Source: Roseobacter sp. SK209-2-6 (GTDB taxonomy: Bacteria > Pseudomonadota > Alphaproteobacteria > Rhodobacterales > Rhodobacteraceae). From it: a stretch of DNA of 64,000 nucleotides. The DNA lies in contig NZ_AAYC01000004.1 of the NCBI RefSeq assembly GCF_000169455.1, forward strand, positions 124,001 to 188,000, written 5' to 3'. The notes beneath the pieces were generated by a model that saw only the letters and a list, made by a program, of their open reading frames with translations, did no database searches and was not told the origin of the DNA. A program made the translations under genes and the position numbers. Below, piece after piece: positions 26,398-36,052 of this stretch; the stretch's first letter is position 1; each line of letters begins with the position of its first letter.

Positions 26398-26567
26398 TTG
26401 AAAGATATTTTCCGTGCTTATGATTTGCCAAGTTATATCCATGCGTCGTATTGATGAGAAACCAGCCAGGATGGCAGGACCGAATTTCAAACGCGTGTGG
26501 TGGTTTTAGGAGCACGCGGGGTGAGAGGGAAGATCCTGTCAGTTTGTGACGGGATCTTCCCTTTTTT
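26398..26567 (+). ncRNA. Candidate short transcript with attenuator-like layout
   Basis: A stand-alone unit in the 400-base gap between ahcY and the converging DUF1761 gene. TTGAAA (26398-26403) with TATGAT (26419-26424) or TGATTT (17-base spacing) could be a promoter. A 22-codon ORF (26441-26509) ends VWWF-stop. Hairpin 1 (CGCGTG 26492-26497 / CACGCG 26513-26518) holds both Trp codons in its loop. Hairpin 2 (26527-26561, 15-bp stem, five-base loop) is followed by six T. The organisation recalls trp leaders, but no gene follows on this strand. It could be a trans-acting small RNA. No clear ribosome site precedes the ORF. Confidence 0.4.
26527..26567 (+). terminator. Very strong intrinsic terminator in intergenic region
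   Basis: Stem GGGAAGATCC (26527-26536) with GGATCTTCCC (26552-26561), extended inward by TGTCA/TGACG to about 15 pairs, loop GTTTG, then TTTTTT. The ahcY terminator lies 210 bases upstream, so this one should end a different transcript. Confidence 0.88.
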
Positions 26568-26659
26568 CGTTTGGGAGAATTCAGGATTTTGGGTGATCCA
26601 AACAAGTTGGAAAAACCCCAAACAAAGAGAAGCAGATATCTAGCTCTCTCTGGCGGAAA

Positions 26660-27055
26660 TCAGAACAAGCAAAGTACAAGACCAATCAGGGCACAGGCAA
26701 GGCTGGCATAGCCTCCGTCGATCAGTGTCAGCCTTAGCGGCCTGCCCGCATAGAGGTTGTTAATGGCGATCCAGGGGCTGATGAAAAATAGTCCCACTCC
26801 AAGCCCAGCCACCAGCCCAGCTCCCGAAGTATCAATGCCCGAAAGTGAGAAAACATGGCGCATCATGCCTGCAACGACCAATTGCAGCGCAAAAGTTGCA
26901 GCAAAAAGGGCAGGGCTTTGGCCACCTTCAGGCTTGCCATCGGTGCCACGTTTTATGTTAGCGGCTTCCATCCAAGGGTTGGCGAGGATGCCGTAGTACA
27001 CGGCACCCAATGCAAAACCAGCTGCGGCGGCGACCAGTACATTCAGAAATTCCAT
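26660..27055 (-). CDS. DUF1761 membrane protein
   Basis: A 131-residue integral membrane protein with four hydrophobic segments (about 4-24, 50-68, 78-97 and 108-130). It fits the DUF1761 pattern: an ALGAVYYGILANPWMEA start with Gly-x-x-Tyr-Gly and NPW, the Gly-rich third helix and a late NNLYAGRP loop. The function of this family is unknown. The ATG has AAGGAA upstream. It is the last gene of a minus-strand group but is separated from the EVE gene by 50 bases. It converges on the short transcript described at 26398-26567. Confidence 0.82.
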   Translation of the reverse strand: MEFLNVLVAAAAGFALGAVYYGILANPWMEAANIKRGTDGKPEGGQSPALFAATFALQLVVAGMMRHVFSLSGIDTSGAGLVAGLGVGLFFISPWIAINNLYAGRPLRLTLIDGGYASLACALIGLVLCLF

Positions 27056-27103
27056 TTCTTTCCTCCAACGCTCAGGACCTGCAATTGGTAAGAAAGTGGC
27101 AGA

Positions 27104-27526
27104 TCAATCCGCTTCTGTCTGCCCCAGGGCGCAGATTACGCCCCATTCTTCCGCTGTAACAGGCTGTACGGAGAGTCGAGAGTTCCTGACCAAGATCATC
27201 TCTTCGAGGCGCGGGTCAGACTTGATTTGATCCAGCGAGACCGGCTTAATGAAACTGCGAAAAAACTTGATATCTACGCAGTCCCAACGATCATCATCGG
27301 TGGTGCTGTCGGGATGTGCCTCCGCGCAGACCTCAACAATTCCCACCACCGATTTTTCTTTCTGCGAGTGGTAGAAGAAACCCCGGTCACCGAGTTTCAT
27401 TTCCCGCATGAAGTTCCGCGCCTGGTAGTTGCGCACGCCGTCCCATTCCTCACCAGCATCGCCCTTGTTGATCTGGTCTTGCCAGCTCCAGGTTGAAGGT
27501 TCGGATTTGAACAGCCAGTAGCGCAT
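27104..27526 (-). CDS. EVE-domain protein
   Basis: A 140-residue single-domain EVE protein, PUA-like fold. It begins MRYWLFKSEPSTWSW and has WDGVRNYQARNFMREMKLGD and FFYHSQKEKSVVGIV, the classic EVE sequence landmarks around the aromatic cage that reads modified bases. EVE proteins bind modified nucleic acids; the housekeeping proteobacterial type is often next to YciI and gpsA/tsaD, as here. The start overlaps the YciI stop by one base (TGATG), so the pair is coupled. The exact ligand is unknown. Confidence 0.93.
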   Translation of the reverse strand: MRYWLFKSEPSTWSWQDQINKGDAGEEWDGVRNYQARNFMREMKLGDRGFFYHSQKEKSVVGIVEVCAEAHPDSTTDDDRWDCVDIKFFRSFIKPVSLDQIKSDPRLEEMILVRNSRLSVQPVTAEEWGVICALGQTEAD

Positions 27527-27798
27527 CAGCCGATGACCTTATTCCAGGTGATCAGTTCAACTGCTTCAAACAGTCCTGCTTTGTTGTAGGGGTCATTGGC
27601 GGCCCAGGCTTCGCCGGCGGCCATATCTGCTACATCCAGGATGATCAGGGAACCGGCCATATTGCCATCCTGATCCAAAAGTGGTCCGGCCTGGGCAACA
27701 GATCCGGTTTCTTCGATATAGGCCAGGTGGGCGGCGCGGTTGTCCTTGCGGGTTTGCAGATGGTCCGGTTTGTCACGGGCGATCAGGGCAATCAGCAT
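27526..27798 (-). CDS. YciI family protein
   Basis: A 90-residue YciI-like (dimeric alpha-beta barrel) protein. It shows the N-terminal ALIARDKPDHLQTR strand-loop, the RAAHLAYIEETG region with the conserved His, and SLIILDVADMAAGEAWAANDPYNKAGLF with the Asp-Pro-Tyr common to YCII proteins. The family includes small enzymes and ligand-binding proteins, and the conserved His/Asp pair suggests catalysis. It is coupled to the EVE gene downstream and starts one base after the gpsA stop. No specific substrate can be named. Confidence 0.88.
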   Translation of the reverse strand: MLIALIARDKPDHLQTRKDNRAAHLAYIEETGSVAQAGPLLDQDGNMAGSLIILDVADMAAGEAWAANDPYNKAGLFEAVELITWNKVIG

Positions 27799-27799
27799 G

Positions 27800-28762
27800 T
27801 TATTCCTCTTTCAACGGGCGTGCCAGCAGTTGAGCGCCAGCGGCTTCGATCGTCAAGTCGCCATCAAGCAACCCAACAACAGTTTCTGTAATCGGCATCT
27901 CCAGCCCCATGGTCTTTGCCTTGGCTGCAGTTGCGCGCGCGGTTGCCGCGCCCTCAACGGTGATCGTGGGGTCAAAGGCCGCTCCCCGTCCAATGGAAAG
28001 GCCCAGCAGGTAGTTGCGCGACAGTTCAGAGGTGCAAGTGAGGGCCAGGTCGCCAAAGCCAGAAAGGCCGGCGAGCGTTTCAGGCATTGCACCGCAAGCG
28101 ACCGCCATACGCTGCATCTCTGCATAGCCCCGGGTCATGAGGGCGGCACGGGCGCTGTCGCCAAGGCCAGCCCCGATAACGGCGCCACAGGCAATGGCCA
28201 TGACATTCTTGAGCGCGCCGCCAAGTTCAGCCCCAATGGTGTCTTGTGTACGGTAAAGCCGCAGATTGGCGGTGGTCAAATCTCTTTGCAGGTTTTTCCC
28301 ACGTTCCGCATCCGAGCAAGCGAGCGTCAGCGCTGTTGGCAGGCCGCGTGCTATGTCTGCGGCGAAACTAGGGCCTGTCAGCAGGGAAGGAAGGGCATCA
28401 GGAACACTCTGGCGCAGCACCTCTATCGGGCCCAACCCGGTCTCAAGCTCAATCCCCTTGCAGCAGGCGACGAGAATCTTCCCCTGCATAAGTTTTTGAT
28501 TTTCTTTTAAAAATCCACGGAGCCTCTGCATAGGGACAGCCAATAGCAGAACTTCGGGATGGGTCGCAGCTGTGATCTCCGACGCGATTTTAAGATCATC
28601 AGGCAAAGTGACGCCGGGCAAGCGTTTGCTGTTCTCTCTGCTGGTTTCCATAGCCTGCGCATGCTCTGGATCGCGGGCCCACAGGGTGACCGGAGATGAC
28701 TTCGCTATGGAAATTGCCAAAGCGGTGCCAAAGGCGCCCGCACCCAGTACCGCGACGCTCAT
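27800..28762 (-). CDS. gpsA: Glycerol-3-phosphate dehydrogenase [NAD(P)+]
   Basis: Cytoplasmic enzyme reducing dihydroxyacetone phosphate to sn-glycerol-3-phosphate for phospholipid synthesis. The 320-residue protein begins [16 protein letters not shown], a Rossmann GxGxxG motif. It has the catalytic-Lys region [13 protein letters not shown] and the C-terminal [11 protein letters not shown] and [12 protein letters not shown] blocks. Its start overlaps the tsaD stop by four bases (ATGA), and the YciI gene follows immediately. The operon order tsaD-gpsA-yciI-EVE is well known in Rhodobacterales. Confidence 0.97.
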   Translation of the reverse strand: MSVAVLGAGAFGTALAISIAKSSPVTLWARDPEHAQAMETSRENSKRLPGVTLPDDLKIASEITAATHPEVLLLAVPMQRLRGFLKENQKLMQGKILVACCKGIELETGLGPIEVLRQSVPDALPSLLTGPSFAADIARGLPTALTLACSDAERGKNLQRDLTTANLRLYRTQDTIGAELGGALKNVMAIACGAVIGAGLGDSARAALMTRGYAEMQRMAVACGAMPETLAGLSGFGDLALTCTSELSRNYLLGLSIGRGAAFDPTITVEGAATARATAAKAKTMGLEMPITETVVGLLDGDLTIEAAGAQLLARPLKEE

Positions 28763-29856
28763 GCCTTGGCTCCTTTGCGACCAGATCCCAGCATGGCCGG
28801 GCTGCTTTGGTCTAGGGGCCAGCGGGGTCGTGCTGCCAGATCCATGCCATCACGCGCTCCGGCTTTGAAACGCTCTAGCCCGGCATAGGCGATCATGGCC
28901 GCGTTATCCGTGCAAAGATGCAGTGGTGGCGCCACAAATCGCGTGTTGTTTTCTGCGCATACAGTCTCTAACTGGGCGCGAATTGCAGAATTTGCGGCGA
29001 CGCCGCCTGCTACGGCTAAAACCGGTTCGCTGGGGTTTTCCTCTAGATAGATTTGCAGTGCACGCTGGGTTTTCTTGGCCAGAACATCGGCAACCGCTGT
29101 TTGAAAACCTGCACAGAGGTCAGCACGATCTTGCAGTGTCAGCCCGGATTTTTCCGCTGTGATCTGGTCTCGCATCCGCAAAAGCGCGGTCTTCAATCCT
29201 GAGAAAGAGAAATTGCAGTCCTGTCGATCCAATAGCGGACGGGGAAAGCGAAATCGCATGGGATCCCCTCTTTCCGCTTCAGCCTGCACCGAAGGCCCAC
29301 CGGGTTGGGGCAGCCCCAACAGGCGGGCGGTCTTGTCAAAGGCCTCACCGGGGGCATCATCAATGGTGCCTCCCAAACGGGTGAAATCCTCTGGTCCACG
29401 GGCAATCAGAAACTGACAGTGGCCGCCAGATACCAACAGCATCAGATAGGGATAAGCAATACCATCTGTCAGGCGTGGGGTCAGGGCATGGCCTGCAAGG
29501 TGGTTCACACCCACAAGCGGCAGACCAGTTGCTGCAGCAATTCCTTTGGCGCACATGACACCGGACATAACGCCGCCAATCAAGCCAGGGCCAGCGGTTA
29601 CGGCAATGGCATCAAGATCTGCCAATGTGACTCCAGCCTCTGCCAGGGCATCCGCAACACAAATATCCAGCTTTTCCGCATGGGCGCGGGCGGCGATTTC
29701 GGGCACAACTCCACCAAAAGCCCTGTGCAATTCCGTTTGGCCAAAGACGATCGAAGCGAGAACTTCAGCCGGTGCCTCCGCTTGCTGCCGCACCACAGCC
29801 GCCGCGGTATCGTCACAGCTGCTTTCCAGTCCCAGAAGTGTGAGTGTCTCGGTCAT
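28759..29856 (-). CDS. tsaD: TsaD, tRNA t6A37 threonylcarbamoyltransferase
   Basis: Catalytic subunit (Kae1/YgjD family) transferring threonylcarbamoyl from threonylcarbamoyl-AMP to A37 of ANN-decoding tRNAs. The 365-residue protein starts with [14 protein letters not shown]; the Fe-binding NHLAGH motif, LVSGGHCQ, and [10 protein letters not shown] are present, as is the C-terminal [12 protein letters not shown]. It is first in the tsaD-gpsA-yciI-EVE operon and divergent from hemD. TsaE is also in the window. TsaB and TsaC are not visible here. Confidence 0.97.
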   Translation of the reverse strand: MTETLTLLGLESSCDDTAAAVVRQQAEAPAEVLASIVFGQTELHRAFGGVVPEIAARAHAEKLDICVADALAEAGVTLADLDAIAVTAGPGLIGGVMSGVMCAKGIAAATGLPLVGVNHLAGHALTPRLTDGIAYPYLMLLVSGGHCQFLIARGPEDFTRLGGTIDDAPGEAFDKTARLLGLPQPGGPSVQAEAERGDPMRFRFPRPLLDRQDCNFSFSGLKTALLRMRDQITAEKSGLTLQDRADLCAGFQTAVADVLAKKTQRALQIYLEENPSEPVLAVAGGVAANSAIRAQLETVCAENNTRFVAPPLHLCTDNAAMIAYAGLERFKAGARDGMDLAARPRWPLDQSSPAMLGSGRKGAKA

Positions 29857-29930
29857 GCTCTACCCGTTGCATAAGGCTGCTGCGGGAGCTACCACCAAAG
29901 GGCAAGGCAAACAATCCCAGGAGCTCTGTG

Positions 29931-30686
29931 ATGGGGAAGGCCGATCCCTCTTCTAGTACTCGATCCATCGGGCTCCTGATGACGCGGAGGCCTGCGGATT
30001 CTGATCGGTTTCTTGCTCTTTTGCCTCAGGATTTGCTCGACACCCTGAATGTCATTCATGCGCCCCTGTTGCAGATCCAGCCCCTATCCGTTGAACCAGT
30101 GATAGCCGACCTGGGAGGCGTGATCTTCACTTCGGCAAATGGTGTGGCAAGCAGCCCACCACCAGCTCAGCGGCTCCCAGCCTATTGTGTGGGGAAACGA
30201 ACAACAAAAGCCGCAAGAGAACGGGGTTGGGACGCGGTCTGCTCTGGGGCTAATGCGGATGAGTTGGTAGCGCATCTGACCTCACAGATGCCAAAGGGCC
30301 CACTCTTGCATCTGCATGGGCAACACACCCGGGGAAATGTTGCGCAGCGCCTCTGCGCAGTCGGTCTGACCTGCGAAGGGTTGACCGTATATGAGCAGAA
30401 GCTCCTGCCGCTTGAGCCGGCGCAAAGAGCGGAGATCGCCGCGCAAAACCGCGTGATCGTGCCGCTTTTTTCACCGCGCACTGCGCGGCATTTCGCCAGC
30501 CTTGGTTTAGATCAAATGAATTTGACGCTTTTTGCGCTAAGTGAGGCCGTAGCATCAGAGCTGAAAGGCTTGCAGAGCAAGGGCTTGCAAGTCAGTAAGG
30601 CACCGGTTGCAGAAAGCATGGCGGCAATGGTCCGTGATGCCGCAGTTCGTTTAGCGCATCTTGAGGGTGACAACCCGGCACAGTAG
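29931..30686 (+). CDS. hemD: Uroporphyrinogen-III synthase
   Basis: Enzyme of the common tetrapyrrole pathway that inverts ring D and closes hydroxymethylbilane. The family is poorly conserved; here the GLLMTRRPADS start, the GGVIFTSANGV block and the PLLHLHGQHTRGN segment identify it, together with its position before a mitofilin-like gene and hemY as in other Rhodobacterales. The start at 29931 is chosen because AGGAG at 29919-29923 has ideal spacing. The 251-residue length is normal. The hemC usually found near is not in this window. It is divergent from tsaD. Confidence 0.85.
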   Translation: MGKADPSSSTRSIGLLMTRRPADSDRFLALLPQDLLDTLNVIHAPLLQIQPLSVEPVIADLGGVIFTSANGVASSPPPAQRLPAYCVGKRTTKAARERGWDAVCSGANADELVAHLTSQMPKGPLLHLHGQHTRGNVAQRLCAVGLTCEGLTVYEQKLLPLEPAQRAEIAAQNRVIVPLFSPRTARHFASLGLDQMNLTLFALSEAVASELKGLQSKGLQVSKAPVAESMAAMVRDAAVRLAHLEGDNPAQ

Positions 30687-30740
30687 GGTCGCTGGCGACT
30701 ATGTGGCGAAAAGTGATTTGGATTCGAGGGGGAGGCCAGA

Positions 30741-32048
<1,308 letters not shown>

Positions 32049-32058
32049 GGAAGCTGAC

Positions 32059-33570
32059 ATGCTCTGGTCATTGCTAAAAGTACTAGTTTTCTTTGCCATC
32101 ATCGCTGTGGCGGCATTTGGTGTGATAGTCCTAGGAGAAACCGCCGGCGGGGTGCAGATCACCGTTGCCGGGACCGAATATACACTCAGCGCGCTTCAGT
32201 CCGTTTTGGCGCTGGGCGTTCTGGTGCTTGCCGTTTGGGTCTTTTTCAAAGTACTGGCGCTGCTGGTTGCCACGCTTAAGTTCCTCAATGGGGATGAAAC
32301 CGCGATCTCTCGCTACTTTGACAAGGGGCGTGAACGTAAGGGCTATCAGGCGCTTTCGGATGGGTTGATGGCGTTGGCCTCTGGCGAAGGGCGTCTGGCC
32401 ATGGCCAAGGCTTCGCGCGCTGCCCGCTATCTGGAAAAACCGGAACTGACCGACCTGCTGACAGCACAAGCAGCTGAAATGGCGGGTGATACCGGGAAAG
32501 CAGCTGATGCCTATAAGCGTCTCTTGAGCAATCAGAACACGCGGTTTGTCGGTGTGCGCGGTATCATGAAGCAGAAACTCTCCGAAGGGGATAGCGACAC
32601 CGCGCTACAACTGGCGGAGAAAGCTCTGGCTTTGCGCCCGAAACACGAAGAGGTGCAGGATACGCTGTTGCAATTGCAGGCCAAGGCAGAAGATTGGGCT
32701 GGCGCCCGCAAAACGCTCTCGACCAAGCTGAAAACCGGCACCTTGCCGCGTGATGTGTTCAAACGTCGCGATGCGGTTCTGGCGCTTTCGGCCTCTAAAG
32801 AGGTCGCAGCGGATACTTCGAGCCTGGAACAGCGAGAGCAGGCCATTGAGGCGAACCGCTTGTCGCCGGATCTGGTGCCGGCCGCTGCAATGGCGGCACG
32901 TGCTTACCTGGAGCAGGGTAAAAAGCGCGCAGCCATCAAGATCCTGAAGAAAGCTTGGTCCGCACAACCGCATCCGGATTTGGCCCATGCCTTTGCCGAA
33001 GTTGAACCAAATGAGAGCGCATCGGAACGCGTGAAGCGTTTTGATCAACTGGCGCGCCTCAACCCGCAGAATGATGAAACCCGCCTGGTGATGGCGGAAC
33101 TCTTGATCGTTGCAGAGGATTTCCCAGAAGCGCGCCGCGTGCTTGGAGATCTGGTGGAACGCGCCCCTGATGCCCGTAGCCTGACCCTGATGGCCGCGAT
33201 TGAAAAAGGTGAGGGTGCTGGAGATGCGGTTATCCAAGGGTGGCTTGCCCGTGCGCTTAGCGCGCCACGTGGGCCGCAATGGCTCTGCGAGAACTGCAAT
33301 CACATTCATGCGGAATGGGCGCCGGTTTGCGAGCATTGCACCAGCTTTGACACTCTCAGCTGGAAACGTCCGGAGACGCCCGAGTTGAATAGCGCAACTG
33401 CAGCCCACATGCTGCCGCTTATCACTGGGGCTGGTGCTTCTACTGAAGTCGCCCAGATGGTCGAGGATGTGCCGGAGGCAGAGGTGGTGTCTGACGTGTC
33501 TGGTGAAGCTGAAGAAAGTGCTGATGCACCTGAAGCCGCCCCTTCGGGTGAAAAAGAAGAAGCCAAATAG
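32059..33570 (+). CDS. hemY: HemY-like TPR protein with C-terminal zinc ribbon
   Basis: A 503-residue protein of the HemY N-terminal family. Two membrane segments (about 6-24 and 43-63) precede a series of helical TPR-like repeats (about 115-390). The C-terminal part has CENCNH...CEHC, a four-cysteine zinc ribbon as seen in alphaproteobacterial HemY and in LapB. A proline-, Glu- and Ala-rich tail follows. It probably acts as a membrane assembly or scaffolding factor associated with the heme pathway; it is not the protoporphyrinogen oxidase also called HemY. It starts ten bases after the mitofilin-like gene and is followed by a strong terminator. Confidence 0.88.
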   Translation: MLWSLLKVLVFFAIIAVAAFGVIVLGETAGGVQITVAGTEYTLSALQSVLALGVLVLAVWVFFKVLALLVATLKFLNGDETAISRYFDKGRERKGYQALSDGLMALASGEGRLAMAKASRAARYLEKPELTDLLTAQAAEMAGDTGKAADAYKRLLSNQNTRFVGVRGIMKQKLSEGDSDTALQLAEKALALRPKHEEVQDTLLQLQAKAEDWAGARKTLSTKLKTGTLPRDVFKRRDAVLALSASKEVAADTSSLEQREQAIEANRLSPDLVPAAAMAARAYLEQGKKRAAIKILKKAWSAQPHPDLAHAFAEVEPNESASERVKRFDQLARLNPQNDETRLVMAELLIVAEDFPEARRVLGDLVERAPDARSLTLMAAIEKGEGAGDAVIQGWLARALSAPRGPQWLCENCNHIHAEWAPVCEHCTSFDTLSWKRPETPELNSATAAHMLPLITGAGASTEVAQMVEDVPEAEVVSDVSGEAEESADAPEAAPSGEKEEAK

Positions 33571-33626
33571 GTTTTTATAAGCAGCGCGCGAAAAACAGAG
33601 CGCTCTGCATCTTGCCTTGGTATCAA

Positions 33627-33661
33627 CTACCCGGCGAAAGGGTTCGCCGGGTAGCTTTTTT
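33627..33661. terminator. Terminator after hemY
   Basis: A twelve-base perfect stem CTACCCGGCGAA (33627-33638) / TTCGCCGGGTAG (33643-33654) with loop AGGG, then CTTTTTT. It sits between the converging hemY and RidA genes and may work in both directions. Confidence 0.93.
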
Positions 33662-33684
33662 GGGGGAAGACCCGAGTGAGCGCG

Positions 33685-34032
33685 TTAGGCGCTTTCTGCT
33701 GCTGTGACGATGATTTCCACCTTCAGGACATCGCGGGCCAGCTTGGCCTCTCCGCAAGCCCGAGCTGGAGCATGGCCTTCCGGAACCCAAGCGTCCCAAA
33801 TCTCATTCATCTCGGCGAAATACTTCATATCTGACAACCAGATCACGGCCTGAAGCATGTCTTTTTTGCTGGAACCCGCCTGTTCAAGAAGCGCCTCGAC
33901 GCGGGAAAGACAGTCGCGTGTCTGTTCGGCAATGGTCTCACCGCTGCCAACCTGTCCGCAGAGGTAGATGGTGCCGTTGTGCTTGACGATCTTGCTCATG
34001 CGTTGACCAGTTTCCATACGCGTGATGGTCAT
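33685..34032 (-). CDS. RidA family enamine/imine deaminase
   Basis: A 115-residue RidA (YjgF/YER057c/UK114) protein. The [19 protein letters not shown] start, [25 protein letters not shown] and the [22 protein letters not shown] ending, with the catalytic Arg in PARACGEA, are family hallmarks. RidA proteins hydrolyse reactive enamine/imine intermediates made by PLP-dependent enzymes. The ATG at 34032 is chosen because AGGAG precedes it; the longer frame has no support. The gene is followed on this strand by nothing and preceded by a LuxR-type regulator, next to a cyclodeaminase and an aminotransferase, enzymes that can generate such intermediates. Confidence 0.92.
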   Translation of the reverse strand: MTITRMETGQRMSKIVKHNGTIYLCGQVGSGETIAEQTRDCLSRVEALLEQAGSSKKDMLQAVIWLSDMKYFAEMNEIWDAWVPEGHAPARACGEAKLARDVLKVEIIVTAAESA

Positions 34033-34163
34033 GGGGTATTCTCCTATAGGGGTTGAGCTGGCGCCATTTATTGCGGCTTGCTTTGCCGGTGAAAAGACCC
34101 AAAGCAGAAAGCTGCGGCATTTCCATCCCATCCAAGAGAACTGACACTGAATTGGCCCTATGG

Positions 34164-34982
34164 CTAAGGCAGGTTTGCACCTGCTTGCCAGGTCAAAAAA
34201 GCGCTGAACAACTGCTGCTGAGTGCTTATGCCCAATTTGGTGTAGGCATTCTTGCGATGAGATTTGACCGTTGGCAGTGCAATACCCAGAGTTAAGCTTA
34301 TCGACAGAGAGGAATGCCCCTGAAGGATCAGCTGAACGACTTCGCTCTCACGGGCGGTAAGGGCATCTTGTGCGAAATCCGCTAGTCGCAAAGGGGTAAT
34401 TTGCCTTGGTGCGTTGTGCAAAGGATGATCACTCCAGAGCTTTCGAAAAGCCAGAGCATAGAGCGCCAGAAACGGCTCTAGCCGAGAGGCAGCATCCTTG
34501 GAAAACCCACCCTTCTGCGCAGGATGTGCAAAACTGATCTCGCCCATCGCGCCATCCGGGAGATCAACCACCAGGGAGAGTTCCTGCAAACCTGATGGCC
34601 AGCCGGGGGTGCGATAGCCAATTTCCTCACTTTGATCGGGGAGTACTCTGGGGCCATCCTGCGCTGGGCGCCAATTGTCCGGCGCCAGATCGGCCATGGC
34701 ATAGATGCCCTGCGGAAGTCCGTTGAGGAAGGCATTGTACACGGGATTGAGTAAATAGGTGCTGCGCGCATAGAGCTGAACCGCCTCCTTTGCCGGGCCC
34801 GCAGCATAGGTATCCCCCAGTAGTACAGGCTGTTGTCCCTTGCGATTCACTGCGGCAAAACCTGCAGTGAAAGGCAAAATATGGCGCGCAGATTGGATCA
34901 GATCGCATGCAGTTCCCTGACCTTCGATAACCAGTGATAATTCTTTGCAAAGAGGGGCAATCTGGTCCACGCAGATCTGCAT
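34164..34982 (-). CDS. LuxR-type transcriptional regulator
   Basis: A 272-residue regulator with a sensory N-terminal region (about 1-190, GAF/PAS-like, ligand unknown) and a C-terminal LuxR helix-turn-helix (about 208-262): [44 protein letters not shown]. The usual acyl-homoserine-lactone contact residues (Trp/Tyr/Asp-Pro) are not seen, so it is not a quorum receptor by this evidence. It lies between RidA and the divergent ornithine-cyclodeaminase-like gene, with two palindromes in the shared region (34986-34993 and 35017-35030), which suggests local control of those genes. Confidence 0.8.
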   Translation of the reverse strand: MQICVDQIAPLCKELSLVIEGQGTACDLIQSARHILPFTAGFAAVNRKGQQPVLLGDTYAAGPAKEAVQLYARSTYLLNPVYNAFLNGLPQGIYAMADLAPDNWRPAQDGPRVLPDQSEEIGYRTPGWPSGLQELSLVVDLPDGAMGEISFAHPAQKGGFSKDAASRLEPFLALYALAFRKLWSDHPLHNAPRQITPLRLADFAQDALTARESEVVQLILQGHSSLSISLTLGIALPTVKSHRKNAYTKLGISTQQQLFSAFLTWQAGANLP

Positions 34983-34985
34983 GAG

Positions 34986-35030
34986 GGGTACCCTGCCAAT
35001 TATTAGCGCATCAGCTCATCCCTGGGGATG
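34986..35030. promoter_or_regulatory. Palindromes between LuxR-type gene and cyclodeaminase gene
   Basis: CATCCC-TG-GGGATG (35017-35030) is a perfect inverted repeat, and GGGTACCC (34986-34993) is a short palindrome just before the regulator start. They lie in the 105-base divergent intergenic region and could be operators for the adjacent LuxR-type protein. No experimental support. Confidence 0.35.
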
Positions 35031-35087
35031 ATGTCCGGTTGATAGTGCAGAGACTATACTGCCTTTCAATTAGCGAAAGGCCTGTCA

Positions 35088-36038
35088 ATGATCAAAGTCC
35101 CTCTCACACTTGATGCAGATGCCGTTGCAGCACTGCTGCCCCGGATCAACATGCTGGAAGAGTTGCGGAGCCTCTTTTCCGAGCTTGGCGATGGAGCGGC
35201 GGTGCAGCCCCCCCAAAGCCTGACCTTGCTCCCGGAGGGGCAGGGAGATTTCATCACCTATCTCGGGGCTCTTTCTGGAGTGGGGGTATTTGGGGCCAAA
35301 CTGTCCCCCTATCTTACCCAGGAGAGCAAGCCCATCATCACGGCCTGGACGCTGCTTATGTCGTTGGAGACTGGCAAACCCCTGATGCTATGTGATGCGG
35401 GGCAACTCACCACAGAGAGGACCGCAGCCACCACAGCGCTGGCGGTGGATTACCTGGTCAAAGCAGGGGCAAGGCGGTTGGCGATCATTGGTTCAGGCCC
35501 TGTCGCACAGGCGCATCTCCGCCATGTTCAACAGGTGCGGGATTGGCAGGACATCACCCTCTTTTCTCCAAATCTAGCTAGCAATCCGGACATACAGGCA
35601 ATCTGGAAAGGCCTGTCGCCAGATGTGAGATTTGCACAAAGCGCAGCGGAGGCAGCCACTGGGGCAGATGCGGTACTGCTCTGCACCTCCTCTGGGACAC
35701 CAGTGTTGGACTGGAAAACCGTCGCGCCAGGCGCGCTAGTGACTTCTATCAGCACCAATGTCGCCAAAGCGCATGAGGTCGCCCCGGAATTCCTGTCTCA
35801 GGCGCAGGTCTATTGTGACTATAGGGCGACCACACCGGCAAGCGCTGGTGAAATGGTTCTGGCGGCAGGTGCGGGCAATTGGTCGGCGGAGGAAATCAAG
35901 GGAGATTTGGCCGAGCTGGCCTGCGAAAGCTGCTCAAGGCCTGAAGGGTCGGCTCCAGTATTCTTCCGCTCTATTGGCCAGGGGCTTGAGGATATCGCCG
36001 CTGCCAATGCGATCTATCGTTGCAGCACGTCAGAATAA
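35088..36038 (+). CDS. Ornithine cyclodeaminase/mu-crystallin family protein
   Basis: A 316-residue NAD(P)-binding protein of the ornithine cyclodeaminase/mu-crystallin family. The N-terminal half has the LLPRINMLEELRSLFSEL start, and the Rossmann region shows LAIIGSGPVAQAHLRHV and VLLCTSSGTPVLDW. Family members act as cyclodeaminases, ketimine reductases or amino-acid dehydrogenases. The substrate-binding residues are not clear enough to decide. It is followed by an aminotransferase 15 bases on and is divergent from a LuxR-type regulator beside RidA, so a small amino-acid or imine catabolic unit is likely. Confidence 0.85.
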   Translation: MIKVPLTLDADAVAALLPRINMLEELRSLFSELGDGAAVQPPQSLTLLPEGQGDFITYLGALSGVGVFGAKLSPYLTQESKPIITAWTLLMSLETGKPLMLCDAGQLTTERTAATTALAVDYLVKAGARRLAIIGSGPVAQAHLRHVQQVRDWQDITLFSPNLASNPDIQAIWKGLSPDVRFAQSAAEAATGADAVLLCTSSGTPVLDWKTVAPGALVTSISTNVAKAHEVAPEFLSQAQVYCDYRATTPASAGEMVLAAGAGNWSAEEIKGDLAELACESCSRPEGSAPVFFRSIGQGLEDIAAANAIYRCSTSE

Positions 36039-36052
36039 CACAGGAGAGTCAC

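Noticed and set aside
32059-33570. Protoporphyrinogen oxidase (also named HemY)
   Set aside because: The protein has TPR repeats and a zinc ribbon, not an FAD-binding oxidase fold.
34164-34982. Acyl-homoserine-lactone receptor
   Set aside because: The LuxR helix-turn-helix is clear, but the Trp, Tyr and Asp-Pro residues of the lactone-binding domain are not seen and no luxI gene is near.
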